This document shows positions 1-4,889 of a stretch of DNA of 6,147 nt, piece by piece. Source of the stretch: Candidatus Zixiibacteriota bacterium (lineage in GTDB: Bacteria > Zixibacteria > MSB-5A5 > GN15 > FEB-12). The notes under the pieces are model-generated. The model did not search any database. It was not told the origin of the DNA and worked only from the letters and a program-made list of their open reading frames with translations. The DNA is taken from positions 1 through 6,147 of the forward strand of contig QNAG01000168.1 of the NCBI GenBank assembly GCA_003641415.1, given 5' to 3'. The first letter of the stretch is position 1. Every line of letters begins with the position of its first letter. The position numbers and the translations under genes are program-made.

Positions 1-425
1 CGGACGGATTTGAGCTTAAACAATTCAATATTTCCGATGGTCTTTTCATGGTGCTGGCCATGCGCACAGGATTAGAGTTGGCTATTGTCTCAGGACGATA
101 TTCAGCTGCTACCGACACGCGGATGAAGGACCTTGGAATCAGACATGTTCTTCAGGGAATGAAGGACAAGGTCAAACAGATTACACCTCTGCTGGAAGAA
201 CTGCGGATAAATTTTGATGGTGTGGCGTTTGTTGGAAATGAGATTCTCGATATCAGTCTGGCAAGGAAAGCCGGCCTGTCGGTGGCTGTAGCTAACTCGT
301 CACCCGAGTTAATTGAAACAGTTGATTATGTAACCTCGGCCAGAGGAGGAAACGGAGCGGTGCGGGAAATACTCGAGTGTTATTTTCAAGCGATAGATAA
401 AGACCCGAAGAGCTTTTTGGTATGA
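1..425 (+). CDS. kdsC: 3-deoxy-D-manno-octulosonate 8-phosphate phosphatase (KdsC), 5'-truncated
   Basis: HAD-superfamily phosphatase that hydrolyses Kdo-8-phosphate to Kdo in the cytoplasm (EC 3.1.3.45), the step before CMP-Kdo formation for the LPS inner core. The reading frame is open from nt 3, so the gene starts upstream. About 30 N-terminal residues are missing, including HAD motif I with the nucleophile Asp. Visible are the KdsC-typical K-Q-F-N-I-S-D-G segment, motif II (IVSGR), the motif III lysine region (QGMKDK), a motif IV region reading VGNEILD, then GLSVAVA, DYVT and GGNGAVRE, all family hallmarks. The ATG at nt 48 is internal to this conserved sequence and is not the start. Motif IV is unusual: the common GDD appears as GNE. 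The stop overlaps the kdsD start (ATGA). Identification is firm; retained activity is inferred. Confidence 0.92.
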   Translation, partial: DGFELKQFNISDGLFMVLAMRTGLELAIVSGRYSAATDTRMKDLGIRHVLQGMKDKVKQITPLLEELRINFDGVAFVGNEILDISLARKAGLSVAVANSSPELIETVDYVTSARGGNGAVREILECYFQAIDKDPKSFLV

Positions 426-1387
426 CCAAACTCACAGAATATGCCGTCGATGTTATCCGTGCTGAAGCTAAAGCGGTCGCCGCTATGGCTGGACGGCTAA
501 ATGAACAGTTCGACAAGGCCGTCAAAACGATACTGGACTGCAACGGGCGGGTAATTGTCTCGGGGATGGGCAAATCGGGTTTGATCGGTAAGAAAATCAC
601 TGCGACTTTCAACTCGACAGGTATCGCCTCATTCTTTTTGCATCCTGCCGAAGCCATGCACGGCGACCTAGGGTTAATCCAGCGGGAGGATGTTCTTCTG
701 CTGATTTCAAAGTCAGGACGTCTGGGAGAGTCGGAACTTGTCATTGCTGCCGCTAAGCGTTTATCGATACCTATTATTGTTTTGGCGGGAACACCTAATT
801 CTGAGATGTCGCATCGGGCTGATATAGTCCTTGACTGTTCTGTGGAAAAAGAAGCCAGCCCCGACAACCTCGTTCCAACATCATCATCAACCGTTGCTCT
901 GGTTATGGGCGATGCTCTGGCAGTAGCATTGCTGAAAGCCCGCAATTTTACTCCAACCGATTTTGCCCAGCTTCACCCGGGCGGAACGCTGGGAATACGC
1001 TTGCTTAAACGGGTTGAGGAGCTACACCATACCGGCACCGAGTTACCACTGGTAAAACCCAACGCCACAATGAAAGAAATGATACTCGAAATGACCAGCA
1101 AGCGGTTGGGCTGCGTTGCCATGATCAATGATTCCGGCCATGTAGACGGTATTTTCACCGATGGTGACCTGCGCCGGGTCGCAGAGAGCCAGAACGATTT
1201 CTTTGGCCTCAAAGCTGATGATGTTATGATTCTAAACCCGAAGTCAATCTCGGTTGAGGCTCTCCTTGATACCGCTCTGGCACTCATGGAAAAATACTCC
1301 ATCACTCAACTTCCAACTGTCGACAGCGATGGACATCTGGTTGGCATTTTACATCTGCATGATATTCTCAAATCGAAGCTGGTCTGA
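422..1387 (+). CDS. kdsD: arabinose-5-phosphate isomerase (KdsD)
   Basis: Interconverts ribulose-5-phosphate and arabinose-5-phosphate (EC 5.3.1.13), the first committed step of Kdo synthesis. At 321 residues it is close to E. coli KdsD (328). An N-terminal SIS domain (about residues 30-190) carries VSGMGKSG, HPAEAMHGDLG, EKEASP, VPTSSST and LHPGG. Two CBS domains follow (about 200-260 and 265-321), with GIFTDGDLRRV in the first. Aligned from memory to E. coli KdsD, the proposed catalytic residues K59, E111, E152 and H193 match K51, E103, E144 and H185 here. Odd point: the usual SNSGESSE reads SKSGRLGE, keeping the last Glu. The ATG start overlaps the kdsC stop by ATGA with only a weak GAAGAG upstream, so translational coupling is likely. 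A GutQ-type paralogue is possible, but its place beside kdsC favours KdsD. Confidence 0.95.
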   Translation: MTKLTEYAVDVIRAEAKAVAAMAGRLNEQFDKAVKTILDCNGRVIVSGMGKSGLIGKKITATFNSTGIASFFLHPAEAMHGDLGLIQREDVLLLISKSGRLGESELVIAAAKRLSIPIIVLAGTPNSEMSHRADIVLDCSVEKEASPDNLVPTSSSTVALVMGDALAVALLKARNFTPTDFAQLHPGGTLGIRLLKRVEELHHTGTELPLVKPNATMKEMILEMTSKRLGCVAMINDSGHVDGIFTDGDLRRVAESQNDFFGLKADDVMILNPKSISVEALLDTALALMEKYSITQLPTVDSDGHLVGILHLHDILKSKLV

Positions 1388-1389
1388 CT

Positions 1390-2298
1390 ATGCTATTGAG
1401 CAAAAAGCTCAAGCGGGGGACTATCTACTACCTGGCAAAATTAGTAATTGCCATATTGAACTTCGTTTCACGTCGTTTTGCTCAAGCGATCGGAGCATGG
1501 ATTGGTCTGCTTGCGTGGCGACTGTCAAACCGCGACAGGCACCGCATTAACCGTCATCTGTTTATAGTCTACGGCGATAAACTAACAGCATCTGATCGTA
1601 TACGCATAGGACGTGATTTTTTCATTAATAGTGGCAAGAATCTCGCGGATGTGGTCCGTTTCCGCAAACACCCTCCCGATAAATTAAAACATCTGGTAAC
1701 GATAGAAGGGCTTGACCATTATCACGCAGCCTTGCGCAAAGGTAAAGGTATTGTTGGCATCACCGGCCATATTGGTAACTTTGAATTTCTGGCAGCCTAT
1801 ATGAGCTCGCAAGGGTATAAGATTGCCGCTATCGCCCGCGAGATGTACGATCGTCGTTTTGACAAGCTGTTGGTGGCTAATCGGGAGATGGTTGGCCTGA
1901 CTAACTTTTCCACCACCGAATCTCCTCGCAAACTCCTGCGCTGGTTGGCTGACAACGGCACCCTCGGAGTACTGATCGACACCGACTCCCACCGTGTTCG
2001 TGGCGATTTCATAACCTGGTTTGGACGACCCGCCTACACTCCTATCGGGCAAACCCTCATAGGACTCAAAGCAGGGGCGGCCTTTGTCCCGATGGTCTGT
2101 GTCCGAACTGATGAGGATCGCTATCATATCATTATCCGGCCGGAAATAAACATCTTACCAACCGGCAATACCGATAAAGACACCCGAAATGTTACCCAAA
2201 CTTGCGTATGGGAATTGGAAAAGATCATTGACCAGTACCGGTCTCAATGGATCTGGATGCATAATCGCTGGCATACCCGCCCTGAAAAAACTTCTTGA
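1390..2298 (+). CDS. LpxL/HtrB-family lipid A (Kdo-dependent) acyltransferase
   Basis: Member of the bacterial lipid A lauroyl/myristoyl acyltransferase family (LPLAT superfamily), acting at the cytoplasmic face of the inner membrane to add a secondary acyl chain to the lipid A precursor. The 302 residues are typical. An N-terminal hydrophobic, basic stretch (about 11-45) would anchor it. The catalytic H-X4-E motif is GHIGNFE, with H127 and E132. Further hallmarks are GVLIDTDSH, WFGRPAYTPIG and the C-terminal QWIWMHNRWHTRP. It begins 2 nt after the kdsD stop, with no strong ribosome-binding site, so coupling to kdsD is likely. Standing directly after two Kdo-synthesis genes fits a Kdo-dependent acyltransferase such as LpxL. 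Chain length and position cannot be read from sequence, and a homologue that acylates another glycolipid is possible, so no gene symbol is given. Confidence 0.9.
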   Translation: MLLSKKLKRGTIYYLAKLVIAILNFVSRRFAQAIGAWIGLLAWRLSNRDRHRINRHLFIVYGDKLTASDRIRIGRDFFINSGKNLADVVRFRKHPPDKLKHLVTIEGLDHYHAALRKGKGIVGITGHIGNFEFLAAYMSSQGYKIAAIAREMYDRRFDKLLVANREMVGLTNFSTTESPRKLLRWLADNGTLGVLIDTDSHRVRGDFITWFGRPAYTPIGQTLIGLKAGAAFVPMVCVRTDEDRYHIIIRPEINILPTGNTDKDTRNVTQTCVWELEKIIDQYRSQWIWMHNRWHTRPEKTS

Positions 2299-2350
2299 CA
2301 ATTTAGTAGGAATATCGTCTTTAGCCGCCGATGTATGTACAAAGAAAGAT

Positions 2351-2354
2351 GGAG
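2351..2354 (+). promoter_or_regulatory. Shine-Dalgarno that fixes the lptC start
   Basis: GGAG lies 5 nt before ATG 2360. The same frame stays open back to nt 2189, but that stretch overlaps the acyltransferase in another frame and has no signal peptide. Starting at 2360 places a lipoprotein signal peptide exactly at the N-terminus, so this site decides the start. Confidence 0.75.
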
Positions 2355-2359
2355 CATTG

Positions 2360-2917
2360 ATGTTTTATAGATGTATGATAATTGTATTTATTTTTGCTGG
2401 TATTCTGATGGGGTGTAGTAATGAATCCCCGTCAAAAGGTGATGCCAGTGCCGCTGATAGTATTTCACGGCCTGATTCGGAATGTTTTTCCTGCAAGACA
2501 TATCTGTTAGATGGCAGCCAAGTGACAACTGAAATTTATGCCGACAAGATTATTCAGTTTAAGACTAATGACTCTACTATGGCATATAACCTCAACATCA
2601 TCAGTTTCGATTCCATTGGACAAGAAAACTCAAGGGTTACAGGTGATTCGGGAATAATTAATGAACAAGCCGGTTTGTTTGTTATTTTTGGACATGTAGT
2701 GGCAATCGCTGAAGATTCAACACAACTGGAAACAGAAGTATTGCATTGGAATCCAAAAACTGATCGCATTTACACTGATGCCTTTGTACGTTTCACCACT
2801 CCTGATGGCACAATATCCCGTGGGTGGGGTTTCGAAGCCAATCAACGTATCAAGAAGTACAAGATTCTCCATCGTGTTTCCGGCGAAACCGAAGTCGGTA
2901 CCATAGACGAATTATAA
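2360..2917 (+). CDS. lptC: LPS export periplasmic protein LptC, lipoprotein form
   Basis: Probable LptC, the bitopic or lipid-anchored component that passes LPS from the LptBFG transporter to the periplasmic LptA bridge. The 185 residues (E. coli LptC 191) start with a short hydrophobic segment ending in a lipobox, L16-M17-G18-C19, so it would be a lipoprotein rather than TM-anchored as in E. coli. The rest reads as a beta-rich LptC fold: EIYADKI, then SRVTGDSGIINEQ, FGHVVAIAEDSTQLETE, LHWNPKTDRIYTDAFVRF and GWGFEANQRIKKYKILHRVSGE, in the repeated 'G-x-V...d...l.t..l.w......i.td..V' pattern. A C42-F-S-C45 motif sits in the linker after the lipid anchor, which is unusual. It follows the acyltransferase by 61 nt. 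Genomic neighbours (kdsC, kdsD) match the classical kdsD-kdsC-lptC arrangement, but lptA and lptB do not follow. Confidence 0.84.
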   Translation: MFYRCMIIVFIFAGILMGCSNESPSKGDASAADSISRPDSECFSCKTYLLDGSQVTTEIYADKIIQFKTNDSTMAYNLNIISFDSIGQENSRVTGDSGIINEQAGLFVIFGHVVAIAEDSTQLETEVLHWNPKTDRIYTDAFVRFTTPDGTISRGWGFEANQRIKKYKILHRVSGETEVGTIDEL

Positions 2918-2939
2918 CGATGGATTCTTTTTCTTCCAG

Positions 2940-2952
2940 GTAATGACATTAC
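2940..2952. repeat. 13-bp palindrome GTAATG-A-CATTAC between lptC and the ComEA-like gene
   Basis: Two perfectly complementary 6-bp arms around a single A, in the 99-nt gap. The spacing is too tight for a good RNA hairpin, and no T-run follows directly, so it looks more like a possible protein-binding palindrome than a terminator. It lies about 20 nt upstream of the proposed -35 of the next gene. No regulator can be named, and it may be chance. Confidence 0.3.
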
Positions 2953-2971
2953 TACCAGTTGCGCCATGACT

Positions 2972-3001
2972 TTGCTACCCATATATTCCGTTAAGTAAAC
3001 T
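2972..3001 (+). promoter_or_regulatory. possible sigma70-type promoter for the ComEA-like/PilM-like pair
   Basis: TTGCTA at 2972-2977 (4 of 6 to TTGACA), an 18-nt spacer and TAAACT at 2996-3001 (4 of 6 to TATAAT), followed 15 nt later by the start codon. The same TTGCTA hexamer occurs in the proposed coaD promoter. The score is modest, and read-through from lptC is equally possible. Confidence 0.35.
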
Positions 3002-3016
3002 ATATCGGCGGAGTCT

Positions 3017-3385
3017 ATGAATCGATTTTTTGATTTCTCACCTTTACAGTTGAAGTTCCTTTCAGTAATGACAGTTACAGCAATACTGATAGGGGGTTGG
3101 TTACTGATTAAGGCCATTGCTTTGCCTCAACAGGATTCACCTCCATTCGCCGTATTCCTGGGAGAAAACGAACAGCTCTTTACTGGCGTGTTCGTGCTTG
3201 ATCCTAATACTGCACCTGTCGATTCCCTGGAATTGCTCCCCGGCATCGGCAGAATTCTGGCGGATCGCATTGTGGAACACCGGAAAAGCTATAAGTTCAT
3301 CAAACCCGTTGATGTTACCAGTGTTAAGGGAATCGGGGCAAAGATGTTTGAAAGGATGCGACCATATTTGCGGATAAAGCAATAA
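3017..3385 (+). CDS. membrane-anchored ComEA-type helix-hairpin-helix protein
   Basis: A 122-residue protein with an N-terminal membrane segment (about 12-36, including MTVTAILIGGWLLIKAIAL), a short linker (37-57) and a C-terminal ComEA-like double helix-hairpin-helix domain (about 58-120). The domain shows LDPNTAPVDSLELLPGIG (residues 61-78), then ADRIVEHR, and a second hairpin VKGIGAKMFERMRPYL. In this family the hairpins bind the DNA backbone without sequence specificity, and in ComEA this serves to pull incoming DNA into the periplasm. The topology implied here is a periplasmic DNA-binding domain held on the inner membrane. GGAG ends only 3 nt before the ATG, which is tight. The stop overlaps the next start (TAATG). 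Proteins with this domain are widespread and not all act in competence, so a role in DNA uptake is inference. Confidence 0.85.
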   Translation: MNRFFDFSPLQLKFLSVMTVTAILIGGWLLIKAIALPQQDSPPFAVFLGENEQLFTGVFVLDPNTAPVDSLELLPGIGRILADRIVEHRKSYKFIKPVDVTSVKGIGAKMFERMRPYLRIKQ

Positions 3386-4248
3386 TGACAGCTGAAAAAA
3401 CAGCCATAGGGATCGACTACTTCGACGACATTTATCATGTAGCACGAGTGATACACGGTGGGGGTCGCCCGAGCATACAGGCTCTTGTTCAGTATGAACA
3501 ATCCCAAATGAAAAACCACCCTCTTCTGGAGGGAGGTGAGATTGTCATGTCAGTTCCCGATGATAAAATAATTGTCAAAGATATTCACCTTGAAACCGTG
3601 GGTGGCGTTGATCTCAATGATCAGGCACGTTTTGAAATGACCAAATCACTTCTTGATGATGATACGGATTTTTATCTAGATGTAATCGATACCGGTATCG
3701 AGAATAGATACATAGCATTAGCAATTCACCGTCAAACACTAAACGATGATATTATTGATCCCTTTTCTCAAACAACCAATCTGTTACAAAAACCACGTGG
3801 TTTAACTCGAGGTATTGCGCTCGGTGAGGGATATATCGCTTTTTGTCGCCCTCACGGCGGTGAACTTATTTGTCTGGCAAACTATGTCAATGACCTGCTC
3901 TCGATCTGTTTTGTCCTTCGTCAACATATAGTTGGACTCTCCTACCTCAATATCGGTAGGCTTGATTTATCGACCCGGCAAGGACAAAAGGCGTTTGCTA
4001 TGGAACTGAAAACCATGATCAATTTCAAGCTGGCTAATTTTTTCGAGAATGGTATCACGCTGCCCCTGACAGCATTGCTGGTTTCCGGTAATAAGATTGA
4101 TGATACCATCATGTCAGAGCTGGGGAGATACTTTCCAGTTTCTGTAAACAGACCACAATTCAACACTGGTTTCTTTTCAGAACCCGAGGAAGCATCTTCT
4201 ATACCTCTTGAGAACTATTTGGTGGCTCTCGGGTTAGCAAATAATTGA
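3385..4248 (+). CDS. divergent PilM-like (actin-fold) protein, function uncertain
   Basis: I do not recognise this 287-residue protein with certainty. It resembles PilM, the cytoplasmic actin-fold protein of type IV pilus assembly, in layout. It opens with AIGIDYFDDIYHVARV (compare PilM 'GIDIGSSSIKVV'), continues with EIVMSVPDDKIIVKDIHL (compare 'vavsg..vivR.i.lP') and an acidic FEMTKSLLDDDTDFYLDV block, then has LLVSGNKID near residue 231 where PilM has a Gly-rich nucleotide loop, and ends ENYLVALGLA like PilM 'aiGLAlr'. The Gly/Ser residues that bind ATP phosphates are not evident, and it is shorter than PilM (about 350), so it may not bind nucleotide. No signal peptide or membrane helix is apparent. 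The start overlaps the upstream stop by 1 nt, coupling it to the ComEA-like gene. Internal codon M55 has a far better ribosome-binding site, so a shorter product is possible. Confidence 0.8.
   Translation: MTAEKTAIGIDYFDDIYHVARVIHGGGRPSIQALVQYEQSQMKNHPLLEGGEIVMSVPDDKIIVKDIHLETVGGVDLNDQARFEMTKSLLDDDTDFYLDVIDTGIENRYIALAIHRQTLNDDIIDPFSQTTNLLQKPRGLTRGIALGEGYIAFCRPHGGELICLANYVNDLLSICFVLRQHIVGLSYLNIGRLDLSTRQGQKAFAMELKTMINFKLANFFENGITLPLTALLVSGNKIDDTIMSELGRYFPVSVNRPQFNTGFFSEPEEASSIPLENYLVALGLANN
3532..3539 (+). promoter_or_regulatory. strong internal Shine-Dalgarno (GGAGGTGA) before in-frame ATG 3547
   Basis: Eight bases fully complementary to the usual 16S rRNA 3' tail, 7 nt before an ATG in frame with the PilM-like gene (codon 55, in GGEIVMSV). 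It is stronger than the site before any annotated start in the window. It may drive an N-terminally shortened product of 233 residues, mark the true start, or cause ribosome pausing. The sequence also simply encodes Glu-Gly-Gly-Glu. Confidence 0.5.
3686..3701. repeat. perfect 16-bp palindrome inside the PilM-like gene
   Basis: TCGATACCGGTATCGA reads the same on both strands without a spacer, across codons for I-D-T-G-I-E. It could be a binding or cleavage site, or chance: by simple probability a 16-bp perfect palindrome is expected at about one in ten windows of this size. Confidence 0.4.
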
Positions 4249-4250
4249 TC

Positions 4251-4279
4251 TTGCTAAATGGATACATCCTTTGTATGAT
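4251..4279 (+). promoter_or_regulatory. probable sigma70-type promoter for coaD
   Basis: TTGCTA at 4251-4256 (4 of 6), a 17-nt spacer and TATGAT at 4274-4279 (5 of 6), in an AT-rich gap just after the PilM-like stop. A perfect TATAAT at 4284-4289 is an alternative -10, but its best-spaced -35 (GATACA) is poor. The inferred start of transcription is near 4286, leaving a leader of roughly 40 nt before the coaD GTG. Confidence 0.5.
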
Positions 4280-4289
4280 AAAATATAAT

Positions 4290-4306
4290 GCTCGATAGAA
4301 ACGAGC
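4290..4306 (+). other. short hairpin in the coaD leader
   Basis: GCTCG and CGAGC arms with a 7-nt loop, no T-run after it, so not a terminator. If transcription starts near 4286 this would form at the very 5' end of the coaD mRNA. Five base pairs is weak and could be chance. Confidence 0.3.
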
Positions 4307-4324
4307 TATTGGATTTGATATAAC

Positions 4325-4837
4325 GTGACCACAAGGAAAAAAAAGAGCCGAGTTATCTACCCTGGGACCTTTGACCCAATTACAAACGGACACCTTTCAC
4401 TAATAGAGCGTGCGTGCCACCTCTTCGACGAGTTGATTGTAGCGGTTGCAAAAAACGGTGGGAAAAATCCTCTCTTTAATTTCAACGACAGAATCAAACT
4501 GATTGAACAGACAATCCGAAGAAAATCATTCAACCGCAATGTGACGGTTATAGGATTCGATGGCTTGCTAGCTGATTTTGCTGTCAAGAACAAAGCCCAG
4601 GCAATTGTCAGGGGCCTGCGAGCTGTATCTGATTTTGAAATTGAGTTTCAGATGGCACTGATGAATCGTAAACTGGCCCGTGATGTTGAGACTGTCTTTC
4701 TGATGCCATCTCTTTCATGGGTTTACTTGTCATCGACAATAGTTCGAGATGTTGCTCGGCATGGCGGAGATATCAGCGGTCTGGTACCCCGACCTGTGTG
4801 GAAAGCATTCAATCTCAAGATAGAAACAAAAAAGTAA
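4325..4837 (+). CDS. coaD: phosphopantetheine adenylyltransferase (CoaD)
   Basis: Transfers AMP from ATP to 4'-phosphopantetheine, giving dephospho-CoA (EC 2.7.7.3), the penultimate step of coenzyme A synthesis in the cytoplasm. The 170 residues match the bacterial family (E. coli 159), with a short basic N-terminal extension (TTRKKKSR). Nucleotidyltransferase motifs are intact: YPGTFDPITNGH with T20-x-G-H23, the substrate-site lysine region AVAKN, RGLRAVSDFEIEFQMALMNRKL (96-117), and the C-terminal LSSTIVR (135-141), the family's ISSTxxR motif. The start must be GTG 4325: an in-frame stop lies at 4316-4318 and no other start codon precedes the conserved motif. The ribosome-binding site is weak (GGAT, 10 nt upstream), so expression may be low. 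It is separated from the upstream gene by 76 nt with a promoter-like sequence, and from lysS by 52 nt. Confidence 0.96.
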   Translation: MTTRKKKSRVIYPGTFDPITNGHLSLIERACHLFDELIVAVAKNGGKNPLFNFNDRIKLIEQTIRRKSFNRNVTVIGFDGLLADFAVKNKAQAIVRGLRAVSDFEIEFQMALMNRKLARDVETVFLMPSLSWVYLSSTIVRDVARHGGDISGLVPRPVWKAFNLKIETKK

Positions 4838-4846
4838 TTGCATATT

Positions 4847-4870
4847 GTTGACGAAATCGAGTTTGTCAAC
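4847..4870 (+). other. hairpin between coaD and lysS
   Basis: GTTGACGAA can pair with TTTGTCAAC: nine base pairs (one G-U) around a 6-nt loop, 9 nt after the coaD stop and 5 nt before the lysS ribosome-binding site. What follows is TAAGTGGAGA, with no T-run, so it is not a standard intrinsic terminator. It could stabilise the upstream message, attenuate lysS, or be an operator. The left arm also contains TTGACG, a possible -35, but no convincing -10 follows. Confidence 0.45.
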
Positions 4871-4875
4871 TAAGT

Positions 4876-4879
4876 GGAG
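4876..4879 (+). promoter_or_regulatory. Shine-Dalgarno that fixes the lysS TTG start
   Basis: GGAG lies 10 nt before TTG 4890. No ATG or GTG occurs in frame close to the expected N-terminus, and the first in-frame ATG (residue 36) falls inside the conserved R-x-x-K-A-x-x-x-R-x-x-G-I-N-P-Y segment, which a full-length enzyme should contain. Confidence 0.65.
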
Positions 4880-4889
4880 AATAACAGAT

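Noticed and set aside
344..362. AGGAGG before an in-frame GTG near the end of kdsC
   Set aside because: It would give only about 21 residues before the kdsC stop and falls in the conserved GGNGAVRE motif.
292..945. 217-codon open frame on the minus strand across kdsC/kdsD
   Set aside because: It is antisense to clearly conserved KdsC and KdsD sequence, shows no recognisable domain and has Ser/Arg-rich composition typical of a shadow frame.
2295..2300. Perfect -35 hexamer TTGACA at the acyltransferase stop, as a promoter for lptC
   Set aside because: No acceptable -10 hexamer at 15-19 nt spacing; the best-spaced sequence (TCTTTA) matches poorly.
2189..2359. N-terminal extension of lptC back to ATG 2189
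   Set aside because: It overlaps the conserved C-terminus of the acyltransferase, would bury the lipoprotein signal peptide, and ATG 2360 has a good Shine-Dalgarno.
3941..3960. CCTACC/GGTAGG inverted repeat with an 8-nt loop in the PilM-like gene
   Set aside because: Six base pairs inside conserved-looking coding sequence with no T-run; likely chance.
4319..4324. TATAAC immediately before the coaD GTG, as a -10 for a leaderless message
   Set aside because: It abuts the start codon, so transcription would begin inside the gene, downstream of the GTG.
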